Below, piece after piece: positions 54,725 to 63,561 of a stretch of 64,000 bases of DNA (the stretch's first letter is position 1; each line of letters opens with the position of its first letter). Both the position numbers and the translations under genes were made by a program. The stretch comes from Phycisphaerae bacterium (GTDB lineage Bacteria > Planctomycetota > Phycisphaerae > Sedimentisphaerales > Anaerobacaceae). Where the stretch lies: assembly GCA_017993835.1 (NCBI GenBank), contig JAGOLX010000009.1:1-64000 (forward strand), in the 5' to 3' direction. Under the pieces are notes generated by a model, which did no database searches, had not been told where the DNA came from, and worked only from the letters and a program-made list of their open reading frames with translations.

Positions 54725-57172
54725 ATGGCGACGTTGTGGCAAGACATTCGATACGGCCTTCGCGGATTGGGTAGGAATCCCGGTTTCACGGCAGTTGTCG
54801 TAATCATTCTGGCGTTGGGAATCGGAGTCAACACGGCGATTTTCAGCGTAGTGAACGCCGTGATGCTGAGGCCCTTGCCTTATGAGGATTCGCACGAGTT
54901 GGTGTGGATCAGGCAGCCGGGTGTCGACGCGACCGAGAAGTTCAGTTACCGTCCGAACTTCCTCTATCTTCGGGAACACAGTAACGTGTTCGAATCAGTC
55001 GCCGGCTGTTGTGGTTGTCCGCTGTATGTCCACGGGATAGAGACTCCCCATCAAGTCGTGGGCTGCGACGCCACGGCCAATCTCTTCTCCCTGTTGGGTA
55101 TCCAGCCGATACAGGGACGCGGATTCGGCCCGGAAGACGAGAAGCCTGAAAGTCCTCGCGTGGTGGTCGTCAGTCACGCCTTCTGGCGGGATCATCTGGG
55201 GGCGGACCCGAATGCGATCGGCCGGAATCTGAACCTCACCTCCTGGACGCGAAAAGCGGATTACGACGTCGACATGGTGTCCGAGATTCACACGATCGTC
55301 GGCGTGATGCCTCCCGGTTTCACCTTTCCCTTCGGCAAATCAGCGCAATTCTGGCGAGCGATGATCTTCCCCGAAGGTCCGGCGCAACCTTATGATTTCC
55401 CGGTCATCCCGTTAGCCCGTCTCAAGAAGGGTATCACGCCGGAGCAAGCCAGTGCGGACTTGGCGGTTCTGGCCGGTCGTCTCCGGCGCACCGAGTCTGC
55501 CGACGCCGCACCCAATATCGTTGAGGTATACCGATTTCTGGATGGACTCGTCCGCCATCATCGGAGGCTGCCGTTGCTGTTACTGGGGGCGGCGGGAGTC
55601 GTGTTGTTGATTGCATGTGCGAACGTTGCCAATCTGTTCCTGGCCCGTGCCACCGTGCGGCAGCGCGAGATGGCCATGCGCATGGCGCTCGGGGCTGGGC
55701 GCGGTCGCCTTATGCGCCAGATGCTCACCGAGAGCCTCCTGCTCAGTCTGGCGGCCGGTGTCCTGGGGCTGGTCCTGACGTTCTGCTCGGTCAAGGGGCT
55801 GGTGGCCCTGTGCCCGGCCGAAATCCCGCGTCTGCAGGAGACGAACGTCGACCTGCGGGTTCTCGGCTTCACCTTCGGTGTCTCGCTGCTGACGGCGCTG
55901 CTGCTCGGCCTGGTACCCGCCTGGAGGGCCTCCGACATCGGCGTTAACGAGACCCTCAAGCAAGGGATGGGACGCACTGCGGGCGGTCGACGATGGCGTC
56001 GTCTCCACGATGGCCTGGCGGTCAGTCAGGTGGGTCTCTCGCTGGTCTTGCTGATCGGCGCGGCCCTGTTGATTCGTACGCTGGTGGCGTTGCAGGCGGT
56101 CGATCTGGGATTCCAGCCGCAGAATCTGCTGATCGTGCATATCGAGCTTCCGTACGCGAAATACACCGAAGCCAACCAATGCAACAATTTCTTCGGCCCT
56201 CTCCTCGAACGAATCCGCACCCTTCCTTCTGTTCGTTCGGTGGGAAGTCGCGTCGACGACTATTGCGAGATCGACATCACCAGTTCATCCGGCGCCTACG
56301 AAAAGAACTTCACCCTCACCGGACCGACGGGGTCGGGACAACCCCGGTCCGCCCGCTGGATATCGGTGACGCCGGGCTTCTTCGATGCCGTGGGCATGCG
56401 CTGGCTCGCCGGGCGGGCGTTTGACGACCAGGCCCCAGACGCCATCGTGATTGACGAGACCCTTGCACGCGAGTGTTTCCCCGACAGCGATCCCCTGGGC
56501 CGGACTTTCGTGATGGACGATGGGTCTGGACGGCATGTCCACACCATTGTTGGGGTCGTGGATACGATTCGCAGCTTTGCCGCGCCCGAGCCGGCCATGG
56601 GGACCGTCTACGCACAAGGCACGGAGTACTTGAAATGGGCGACCGTCGTGGTGCGAACGGACGGCGACCCAATGCGTCTGGCGCCCGCCATTCGAGGGAT
56701 CGTTTCCCGACTGGAAAAGGACAAGGTGATTGGTGAAATGGCGTCGATGGAGGCAACGCTGTCGGAGATGCTGGCGCCCCGGCGTTTTGTGATGATCCTG
56801 CTGGGGATCTTCGCGGGCACCGCGTTGGCTTTGGCGACGATTGGTATCTACGGCCTGCTGCAATACAGTACCGCCCGGCAAACGCACGATATCGGCATTC
56901 GCATGGCCCTGGGTGCGCGACGCGTCGATGTCGTTCGAGCAGTGCTGGGGCAGGGATTGAAGCTCATTCTCATCGGCGTCGTGGTCGGCATCGCCGGCGC
57001 GGTGGCGCTGACGCGCGTGTTATCCAGCTTTCTGTTCGACGTGACACCCACAGACCCGGTGACATTGGCATTCGTGTCATGTGTCCTGACGATCGTGGCA
57101 CTGGTGGCCAGTCACGTCCCTGCCCGGCGGGCGGCCAAGATCGACCCGATGGTGACGCTGAGGCACGAGTAG
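54725..57172 (+). CDS. ADOP/MacB-type ABC transporter permease 6
   Basis: 815 residues, start MATLWQDIRYGLRGLGRNPG. The start at 54725 has GGGA ahead; an upstream in-frame ATG would add 12 residues. The first helix is VVVIILALGIGVNTAIFSVV. The first core domain holds a two-cysteine stretch, VAGCCGCPLYVHG, unlike the other five. Central helices include LLLLGAAGVVLLIACANVAN; the second half begins VSQVGLSLVLLIGAALLIRT, and the end is ARRAAKIDPMVTLRHE. The TolC-type gene starts 41 bases downstream, so the permeases and outer-membrane channel are likely one transcript. Confidence 0.88.
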   Translation: MATLWQDIRYGLRGLGRNPGFTAVVVIILALGIGVNTAIFSVVNAVMLRPLPYEDSHELVWIRQPGVDATEKFSYRPNFLYLREHSNVFESVAGCCGCPLYVHGIETPHQVVGCDATANLFSLLGIQPIQGRGFGPEDEKPESPRVVVVSHAFWRDHLGADPNAIGRNLNLTSWTRKADYDVDMVSEIHTIVGVMPPGFTFPFGKSAQFWRAMIFPEGPAQPYDFPVIPLARLKKGITPEQASADLAVLAGRLRRTESADAAPNIVEVYRFLDGLVRHHRRLPLLLLGAAGVVLLIACANVANLFLARATVRQREMAMRMALGAGRGRLMRQMLTESLLLSLAAGVLGLVLTFCSVKGLVALCPAEIPRLQETNVDLRVLGFTFGVSLLTALLLGLVPAWRASDIGVNETLKQGMGRTAGGRRWRRLHDGLAVSQVGLSLVLLIGAALLIRTLVALQAVDLGFQPQNLLIVHIELPYAKYTEANQCNNFFGPLLERIRTLPSVRSVGSRVDDYCEIDITSSSGAYEKNFTLTGPTGSGQPRSARWISVTPGFFDAVGMRWLAGRAFDDQAPDAIVIDETLARECFPDSDPLGRTFVMDDGSGRHVHTIVGVVDTIRSFAAPEPAMGTVYAQGTEYLKWATVVVRTDGDPMRLAPAIRGIVSRLEKDKVIGEMASMEATLSEMLAPRRFVMILLGIFAGTALALATIGIYGLLQYSTARQTHDIGIRMALGARRVDVVRAVLGQGLKLILIGVVVGIAGAVALTRVLSSFLFDVTPTDPVTLAFVSCVLTIVALVASHVPARRAAKIDPMVTLRHE

Positions 57173-57213
57173 AGGGGCGATCAGATTGATGGCGTTAGAG
57201 TGGGAGTATGCCG

Positions 57214-58848
57214 ATGAATACGAGCAATGACGGACTCAGACGAATCGCAGGATTTCGATGCCTGGGTGTGTTGTTCTCTTTGGTTCTCGCAACGGCCGGC
57301 TGCGGGACGCCCCAGGTGCATCGCTCGCCTCAGTTGGCGGCGCTGGGGACGAAGCTGGATGCCATCGAAACGACGCAACTCGCGGAGCAGTCGAAGTCGC
57401 CCCCGGTGAGCATCGGGCAGGCGACGGAGAAGCTGGCGACGCAGATCGTCGAGCCGAACGAAGCGCAGCGAGTCGTCCGACTCTCGCTCGACGAGGTTCG
57501 CGCTGCGGCGCTGGCCAACAACCTGGATCTGAAGGTCGAGAGGATCGATCCTGCGATTGCCCAGCAGTCCTTGGATGCGGAGCGAGCGAAGTTCGAGTCG
57601 ATCTTCTACGGCTCGGCGGGGTACAGTCGGAGCAAGTCGAAGGAGGGGGACACGGACTCCGCGAGGACCTACGAGGCAGGCGTTTCCACGCCATTGCAGA
57701 CCGGCGGGACGATCACTGCGAGCCTGCCGGTGTCGGATTCCGACGGCGTCACCCAGGCGGCAGCCAGCGTCTCGGTCGTCCAGTCGCTGCTGAAGGGCGC
57801 CGGCACCCGCGCGAACCTGTACTCGATTCAGCTCGCGGCGCATCAGAAAGACCGCGTGGACGCCGCCACGAAACTGCGGGCAATCTCCATCCTGAGCACG
57901 GCGGACGTCTATTACTGGTATCTCTACGCGGCCCGCAAGGAACTGGACGTCAGTCGCGAGCAGTACAAGCTGACCCAAAACCAGTTGAAGAACGCCCGGC
58001 ACAAGGTCGAAGCGGGGTCCGCGCCGAAGTACGAGATTATTCTGGCGGAGGCCGGTCTGGCGAGCTGTCTCGACAGCATGATCAGCGCGGAGACCTCGGT
58101 TCGGAACTGCGAACGAGACCTCAAACGCATCATGAATCGGGCGGACCTGCCTCTGGACGGGCAGATCGATCTGATTCCCACGACGGACCCGAACCCCCAG
58201 GGCCTGGATCTGGACAAGGAAGCCCTGGTCGCCGCGGCCCTGGCGAACCGAATGGAACTGGTGGACCTGGAGTATCAGTTGGCGGCGAACGAGATTGGCG
58301 TCGAGGTGGCGAAGAACGACCTGCTGCCGGAACTGGACCTGAGCTACCGGTTGTCCGCCGGGGGACAGGCCGCCGACGAGGAACGTGCCCTGGAGAACAT
58401 CTTCGATGACAACTCGACGGATCACCGCGTTGGTCTCGCGGCCACGATCCCCTTGGGCAATCGGGCGGCCAAAGCCCGTCTGCGGGAGGCTCGCCTCGAA
58501 CGGGTCCGGACCGCCCTCAACCGGGAGCTGCAGGAGCAGCAGATCCGCCAGGAGGTCTACGAGGCGGTCGATGGGCTCGAGCAGAACTGGCGGCGGATTC
58601 TCGCAGCCGAACAAGGTGTCGTTCGGGCCGACCGGTCCTATCGGGTCGAGCAGTTGCGATTCCAGTTGGGCCAACGGACCAGCGTCGAGGTCCTCGACGC
58701 CGCGTCGAATCTGGCCGATGCCCAATTGCGGAAGATCAGTGCCTTCGCGAGTTACGAGATCGCCCAGATCTACCTCGCCCGCGCGACGGGAACGCTTCTC
58801 GGTTACGGCCGCATCTGCCTGGAACCCTACGGCTCCGCGTTGCCATGA
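57214..58848 (+). CDS. TolC-family outer-membrane efflux lipoprotein
   Basis: 544 residues. A lipobox (LVLATAGC) after a hydrophobic signal marks it as a lipoprotein. Two outer-membrane-efflux repeats follow (SLDEVRAAALANNLDLKVER, GVSTPLQTGG, RKELDVSREQYKLTQNQLKN; and ALANRMELVDLEYQLAANEI, RVGLAATIPLGNRAAKARLR, YRVEQLRFQLGQRTSVEVLD), rich in coiled-coil helices. It would form the outer-membrane duct for the ABC/adaptor complex. The ATG at 57214 is preferred over 57208 because GGGAG is seven bases ahead. It closes the export operon. Confidence 0.88.
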   Translation: MNTSNDGLRRIAGFRCLGVLFSLVLATAGCGTPQVHRSPQLAALGTKLDAIETTQLAEQSKSPPVSIGQATEKLATQIVEPNEAQRVVRLSLDEVRAAALANNLDLKVERIDPAIAQQSLDAERAKFESIFYGSAGYSRSKSKEGDTDSARTYEAGVSTPLQTGGTITASLPVSDSDGVTQAAASVSVVQSLLKGAGTRANLYSIQLAAHQKDRVDAATKLRAISILSTADVYYWYLYAARKELDVSREQYKLTQNQLKNARHKVEAGSAPKYEIILAEAGLASCLDSMISAETSVRNCERDLKRIMNRADLPLDGQIDLIPTTDPNPQGLDLDKEALVAAALANRMELVDLEYQLAANEIGVEVAKNDLLPELDLSYRLSAGGQAADEERALENIFDDNSTDHRVGLAATIPLGNRAAKARLREARLERVRTALNRELQEQQIRQEVYEAVDGLEQNWRRILAAEQGVVRADRSYRVEQLRFQLGQRTSVEVLDAASNLADAQLRKISAFASYEIAQIYLARATGTLLGYGRICLEPYGSALP

Positions 58849-59036
58849 GGCAGTTGGCACCTACAGTCCTGTCCCTGGGCAAACCCCCTGTATTTGTCGC
58901 AAGGGGCGATAAAATCCTCCGAATGGAGTAGACACAGACGGGGACAGCGGTACAATTGTGATGTGGCTCGGCAGCGGGCCGGGCGAGTTCAGATGGAAGT
59001 GCCGGATCAGTATCAGTTCAACTTAAGGAGCGGATT

Positions 59037-61679
59037 ATGAAAAGGTCCATTCTGACGGGTCTCATCGTGTTCCATTTCGTCTTGCTGGCCGCGCCGAACG
59101 CGTTCTCGTTGTGGGAGGAGACGCAGCTCACCTTCGACACGGATCGGAATCATCAGTTGGACAACAACCTGAACTGGTCTCCGGACTGCCGATGGATCGC
59201 GTATGACACGCGAGCCTTCTCAGGCGGGATCGGCAACACGCTGACGCTGGAGAAGGTCAATATCGTCAGCCAGGAGATCGTCACGATGTACACGGCGCCG
59301 AATCCGAATCCGACGAACGGGTTCGGACCGGGCACGTCGGCGGTGAGCTTCTTCCCGGCGGGGGACACGGTGATCGCGATTCGCGGGATCGACGACGTGC
59401 AGTACGCCGGGACCGCGCGTTTTGGCGCGATGGTCAGTCCGACGGACGGCAGCGCGGGCAGTTCGGACTACGTGATCTCGGACGCACGGGATGTGACGGA
59501 GCCGTTTACGCCTGGCGCTCTTCGCGGCGGGACGCATCGGCATGAGCCCAGCGGGGACGGGCAGTGGGTCGGTTTCACGTACAACGACAAGATCATGGAG
59601 GGTCTGGGCAAGAATCTCCGCACGATCGGTGTGACGAAGCTGGGCATCCCGGTTGACGTGGACGACGCATTGGGCAATCAGGACGGCGTGGGGTTCACGG
59701 TTCTGGTGGTGAAGGTCAAGCCGCAGGCGGAGATCACGCCGGGCAGCGATGATATCTTCCAGGGTTCGGAGGATGCGTGGGTTGGCGAGAAGGGGTATCA
59801 GAAGGCGGACGGGACGTGGCAGCGTGCTCGGGCCTTCATCGGCAAGACGGTGACGAGCGCGGGTGGGGCTCGCAACGAGGTGTACATCGTGGATATCCCG
59901 GAGGATATCACGGTGGCGGGTCCTGACGGTCCGCTGGAGGGTACCGCGACGACGTTCCCGATGCCGCCTTTGGGCACGGTGCAGCGGAGGTTGACATGGA
60001 GCGACACGGATTGCGGCGGGATCATTCGTTGCAGTCTGGACGGCTCTCGGATTGCATTCACGCGGGGCGGTCAGATCTGGTTGATCTCTCCACTGGGCGG
60101 CGATGCGGTGCAGGCGACGTCTCTGTCGGCGGGTGCGACGAAGCCGTGGTGGGACCCGTCCGGCGACTATATTTACTGCGTCTCGGACAATTCGATTTGG
60201 CGGACGAACGTGATGGCGGGTGATCCGCAGTTTGGGGTTTCGGAGCGGATCACGGATGCCTCGCTGTATCCGGGCAGTTCGCCCGATGCGCTGTGTGTCG
60301 CGCCCAACGGTCGGTGGGTCGCCTTCAACCGGAAGGTGCCCCGCCCAGATGGTGTGTCCGTCAACCAGATCTTTATCGCCGCCGCGCCCGCTACAGAGGA
60401 GACGCGGTTGACGTTCGATACGGACCGGAATCACCAGTTGGACAACAACCTGAACTGGTCTCCGGACTGCCGATGGATCGCGTATGACACGCGAGCCTTC
60501 TCGGGCGGGATCGGCAACACGCTGACGCTGGAGAAGGTCAATATCGTCAGCCAGGAGATCGTCACGATGTACACGGCGCCGAATCCGAATCCGACGAACG
60601 GGTTCGGACCGGGCACGTCGGCGGTGAGCTTCTTCCCGGCGGGGGACACGGTGATCGCGATTCGCGGGATCGACGACGTGCAGTACGCCGGGACCGCGCG
60701 TTTTGGCGCGATGGTCAGTCCGACGGACGGCAGCGCGGGCAGTTCGGACTACGTGATCTCGGACGCACGGGATGTGACGGAGCCGTTTACGCCTGGCGCT
60801 CTTCGCGGCGGGACGCATCGGCATGAGCCCAGCGGGGACGGGCAGTGGGTCGGTTTCACGTACAACGACAAGATCATGGAGGGTCTGGGCAAGAATCTCC
60901 GCACGATCGGTGTGACGAAGCTGGGCATCCCGGTTGACGTGGACGACGCATTGGGCAATCAGGACGGCGTGGGGTTCACGGTTCTGGTGGTGAAGGTCAA
61001 GCCGCAGGCGGAGATCACGCCGGGCAGCGATGATATCTTCCAGGGTTCGGAGGATGCGTGGGTTGGCGAGAAGGGGTATCAGAAGGCGGACGGGACGTGG
61101 CAGCGTGCTCGGGCCTTCATCGGCAAGACGGTGACGAGCGCGGGTGGGGCTCGCAACGAGGTGTACATCGTGGATATCCCGGAGGATATCACGGTGGCGG
61201 GTCCTGACGGTCCGCTGGAGGGTACCGCGACGACGTTCCCGATGCCGCCTTTGGGCACGGTGCAGCGGAGGTTGACATGGAGCGACACGGATTGCGGCGG
61301 GATCATTCGTTGCAGTCTGGACGGCTCTCGGATTGCATTCACGCGGGGCGGTCAGATCTGGTTGATCTCTCCACTGGGCGGCGATGCGGTGCAGGCGACG
61401 TCTCTGTCGGCGGGTGCGACGAAGCCGTGGTGGGACCCGTCCGGCGACTATATTTACTGCGTCTCGGACAATTCGATTTGGCGGACGAACGTGATGGCGG
61501 GTGATCCGCAGTTTGGGGTTTCGGAGCGGATCACGGATGCCTCGCTGTATCCGGGCAGTTCGCCGGATGCCCTGTGCGTCGCGCCCAATGGCCAGTGGGT
61601 CGCCTTCAACCGGAAGGTGAACCGCGCAGATGGCGTGTCCGTCAATCAGATCTTCATCGTCCCGATTCCGCTACCGTAG
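59037..61679 (+). CDS. Secreted PD40 beta-propeller protein, internally duplicated
   Basis: 880 residues. A signal peptide (ILTGLIVFHFVLLAAPNAFS) precedes two tandem copies of a 427-residue propeller. Each copy has TolB/PD40-like blades such as LNWSPDCRWIAYDTRAF, VSFFPAGDTVIAIRGI, HRHEPSGDGQWVGFTYND, IRCSLDGSRIAFTRGGQIWL, KPWWDPSGDYIYCVSDNSIW and APNGRWVAFNRK. Copies differ only near their ends. A protein-binding or surface role is possible; no enzyme signature is seen. AAGGAG precedes the start by eight bases. The 188 bases in front, after the TolC gene, hold no gene. Confidence 0.82.
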   Translation: MKRSILTGLIVFHFVLLAAPNAFSLWEETQLTFDTDRNHQLDNNLNWSPDCRWIAYDTRAFSGGIGNTLTLEKVNIVSQEIVTMYTAPNPNPTNGFGPGTSAVSFFPAGDTVIAIRGIDDVQYAGTARFGAMVSPTDGSAGSSDYVISDARDVTEPFTPGALRGGTHRHEPSGDGQWVGFTYNDKIMEGLGKNLRTIGVTKLGIPVDVDDALGNQDGVGFTVLVVKVKPQAEITPGSDDIFQGSEDAWVGEKGYQKADGTWQRARAFIGKTVTSAGGARNEVYIVDIPEDITVAGPDGPLEGTATTFPMPPLGTVQRRLTWSDTDCGGIIRCSLDGSRIAFTRGGQIWLISPLGGDAVQATSLSAGATKPWWDPSGDYIYCVSDNSIWRTNVMAGDPQFGVSERITDASLYPGSSPDALCVAPNGRWVAFNRKVPRPDGVSVNQIFIAAAPATEETRLTFDTDRNHQLDNNLNWSPDCRWIAYDTRAFSGGIGNTLTLEKVNIVSQEIVTMYTAPNPNPTNGFGPGTSAVSFFPAGDTVIAIRGIDDVQYAGTARFGAMVSPTDGSAGSSDYVISDARDVTEPFTPGALRGGTHRHEPSGDGQWVGFTYNDKIMEGLGKNLRTIGVTKLGIPVDVDDALGNQDGVGFTVLVVKVKPQAEITPGSDDIFQGSEDAWVGEKGYQKADGTWQRARAFIGKTVTSAGGARNEVYIVDIPEDITVAGPDGPLEGTATTFPMPPLGTVQRRLTWSDTDCGGIIRCSLDGSRIAFTRGGQIWLISPLGGDAVQATSLSAGATKPWWDPSGDYIYCVSDNSIWRTNVMAGDPQFGVSERITDASLYPGSSPDALCVAPNGQWVAFNRKVNRADGVSVNQIFIVPIPLP
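59119..61679 (+). repeat. Tandem in-frame duplication, period 1281 bp
   Basis: Copy 1 (59119-60399) and copy 2 (60400-61679) are offset by 1281 bases. By eye, bases 59222-60283 are identical to their counterparts over 1062 bases. By contrast the first 39 bases of the copies differ at seven positions and the last 90 at several. Confidence 0.85.
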
Positions 61680-61702
61680 ACTTTGAGGCCGGCGGATTCA
61701 CC

Positions 61703-61783
61703 GGCGAGGCACAGAGAGCACGCGGAAATCAGCCGATCTCGACGATGTCGAGAGGCTGCGGTAGAAGCTCTTTGTGCCTCGCC
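61703..61783. repeat. 81-bp nested palindrome between convergent genes
   Basis: GGCGAGGCACAGAGA (61703-61717) pairs with TCTTTGTGCCTCGCC (61769-61783) with one mismatch. Inside it, TCTCGACGATGTCGAGA (61737-61753) forms a second hairpin. The element lies between the convergent PD40 and comF genes and may end transcription from both sides. Confidence 0.5.
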
Positions 61784-61865
61784 GGGACAGGGGACGGAGG
61801 GACTTCAATCGTCAGGCAGCATCTGTCCAAGGAACGTATTCGCAGGCAAGCTCCCGACCAGGACG

Positions 61866-62654
61866 TTATGCCGGCCTCTGGCCGGCGACCGCGAGGACGA
61901 GGGCGTAGACCTTTGCTGCTCCGGCTTCTTTGAGGGTCTTGGCGCATTCGTTCAGCGTGGCGCCGCTGGTCTTGATGTCGTCGATGAGGCAGACGGACCT
62001 ACCTGCGAATTCATGGCGATCACGGACGACAAACGCGTCCGCGACGTTTCTGGCCCTCGCTGCGGGTGTCGCAGCCTGCGGCTGAGGCCGGGTCCGGCGG
62101 ATACGGACTAGGTCTGTACTCACCTTCGCACGCGGATGGCGGAGTCGGCGGGCGATGAGATTGGCTTGATTATAGCCTCGCAGAATCCGCCGGGTCCAGT
62201 GAAGGGGGACCGGGACGAACAGATCGACGTCGTCGTGAAAGCCGCTGCCCTCGAGCGCTGCCTGCGCCAAGGGCGCCAGCGTGGAGGCAAGCTCGCTGTG
62301 GTCGTGCTTGAAGGCCAGGATCATCCGCTGGAGGGTGTCAGTATACACGCCCGCGCGGGCGATCCCGTCGAAGTGGAACTCTTCCGACCGGCAGGCGCCA
62401 CAAGCGCCGCCGACGAGGCCGTATCGACTGGCGTCCCGCCCGCAGCGGGGGCAGTAGTCGCCCGCCGTGCAGGTCAGAAGCTCGCTCCAACAGTCCCGGC
62501 AGAGCTCGTTGTCCTCGATGCATATGCCCCGGCCGCAGTCGCGGCAGACGGGCGGCCACAACAGATGGCTGACGCCTTGCCACGTCAGCGCGACGACTCG
62601 CCCGGCCCGGCCGACGACACCATGGACTCGCGGCAATCCCATGGTCGCCATCAT
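61866..62654 (-). CDS. comF: ComF-family phosphoribosyltransferase-like protein
   Basis: 262 residues (starts at 62654, 62651 and 62642 are possible). The N-terminal part holds cysteine pairs of a zinc-ribbon type (CRDCGRG, CRDCW, CPRCGRD, CGACR), followed by a type I phosphoribosyltransferase fold with the PRPP loop VCLIDDIKTSGATLNE. ComF proteins are needed for DNA uptake during natural transformation in several bacteria, although their chemistry is unclear. The prepilin-like gene lies directly upstream on the same strand (16-base gap), which is consistent with a transformation or pilus link but does not prove it. Confidence 0.88.
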   Translation of the reverse strand: MMATMGLPRVHGVVGRAGRVVALTWQGVSHLLWPPVCRDCGRGICIEDNELCRDCWSELLTCTAGDYCPRCGRDASRYGLVGGACGACRSEEFHFDGIARAGVYTDTLQRMILAFKHDHSELASTLAPLAQAALEGSGFHDDVDLFVPVPLHWTRRILRGYNQANLIARRLRHPRAKVSTDLVRIRRTRPQPQAATPAARARNVADAFVVRDRHEFAGRSVCLIDDIKTSGATLNECAKTLKEAGAAKVYALVLAVAGQRPA

Positions 62655-62670
62655 ACGCGAGAACCCAGAC

Positions 62671-63465
62671 TCATTTCAAGTCGTAGAGGCCATTGTCGCA
62701 GGAGAGGAAGCCGATCCGTACGTCGCCTTTCGCATTGTGGGTGTCCAAGATCCCCTTGGCGGAAGAGTCGGTCCTGGTGTGGACCTCGGACCACGGGCCG
62801 GCGTGGCCGTCACAGAACGCGACGTTCGTCTGGCGAAGGTGGCGGTAGCCCTGGGCACCGGCATAGCGGGCCGAGTCGGGCAGGAGCGTGTCGCCTGCGT
62901 GAGAGAAGGGGGCTCGCATGTACTTGTTGGCCCCGCCGGCAGGGCACTGGCCGTCGCCAAACAAGGCGGTCTGGGCCGGACGACCCACGCTGGTAGTCTG
63001 CGCCGAATCCGCAGGCGACAACGTGTCGATCAACCCGATGTAGCTGGTGTTGTAGTTGTATCCTGTGTAGGGGTCGGCCATGGTGTTGCTGGCTCCTTTG
63101 AAGGCAGGGCATTGCTGGACCTTCTCGATGGTCCGGCCCGCCCACAGCAGGCCGGGCTCGGCGTGGATGGTCCCGGTCGTCCCCGACCATACCTTCCATG
63201 TGACGAAATCCCAGCAATAGGATCGCACGATGTCGCCTTCCTGCCGGTTGTAGTAGGCCAGCGGGTAGTGTTCGTCGTAGGTCGAAGCGTAGCCGTGGGC
63301 CGCGATGGCCATCTGTCGCAGATTGCTCAGGCAGGCCGTCTTCTGTGCCTGTTGGCGGGCCGTCTGGAGGGAGGGCAGCAGCAGGCCCAGAAGCAGAGCG
63401 GTCGTGGATACGACGACCAGCGTCTCCACCAGGGTGAAGCCTTCACGATGTGCATGCTGTCCCAT
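62671..63465 (-). CDS. Prepilin-type protein with H-X9-DG motif
   Basis: 264 residues from 63465 (AGGG upstream); an ATG at 63483 would add six residues. After a short basic leader comes the prepilin cleavage motif G-FTLVETLVVVSTTALLLGL with Glu at position 5. A long helix (ARQQAQKTACLSNLRQMAIA) follows, and the signature H-x9-DG appears near the C-terminus (HLRQTNVAFCDG), typical of the large DUF1559-like families of planctomycetes. It should be processed by a prepilin peptidase and may form part of a pseudopilus or of the cell surface. It is followed by comF and preceded by the dockerin-type gene. Confidence 0.85.
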   Translation of the reverse strand: MGQHAHREGFTLVETLVVVSTTALLLGLLLPSLQTARQQAQKTACLSNLRQMAIAAHGYASTYDEHYPLAYYNRQEGDIVRSYCWDFVTWKVWSGTTGTIHAEPGLLWAGRTIEKVQQCPAFKGASNTMADPYTGYNYNTSYIGLIDTLSPADSAQTTSVGRPAQTALFGDGQCPAGGANKYMRAPFSHAGDTLLPDSARYAGAQGYRHLRQTNVAFCDGHAGPWSEVHTRTDSSAKGILDTHNAKGDVRIGFLSCDNGLYDLK

Positions 63466-63561
63466 CGTCTGCCCTATCCGCATCGTTCGAGGCATCGGCG
63501 GACCGGCTCATGGGACCGGCCCGCCGACGCCCACATTCTCTCTTGTGATTCCCCGGGGATG

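Noticed and set aside
58856-58878. TTGGCAC after the TolC gene as a third sigma-54 promoter
   Set aside because: The required TTGC at the -12 position is missing.
59119-61679. The long tandem repeat as a CRISPR or phage-like array
   Set aside because: There are only two 1281-bp units, they are in frame and coding, and no spacers exist.
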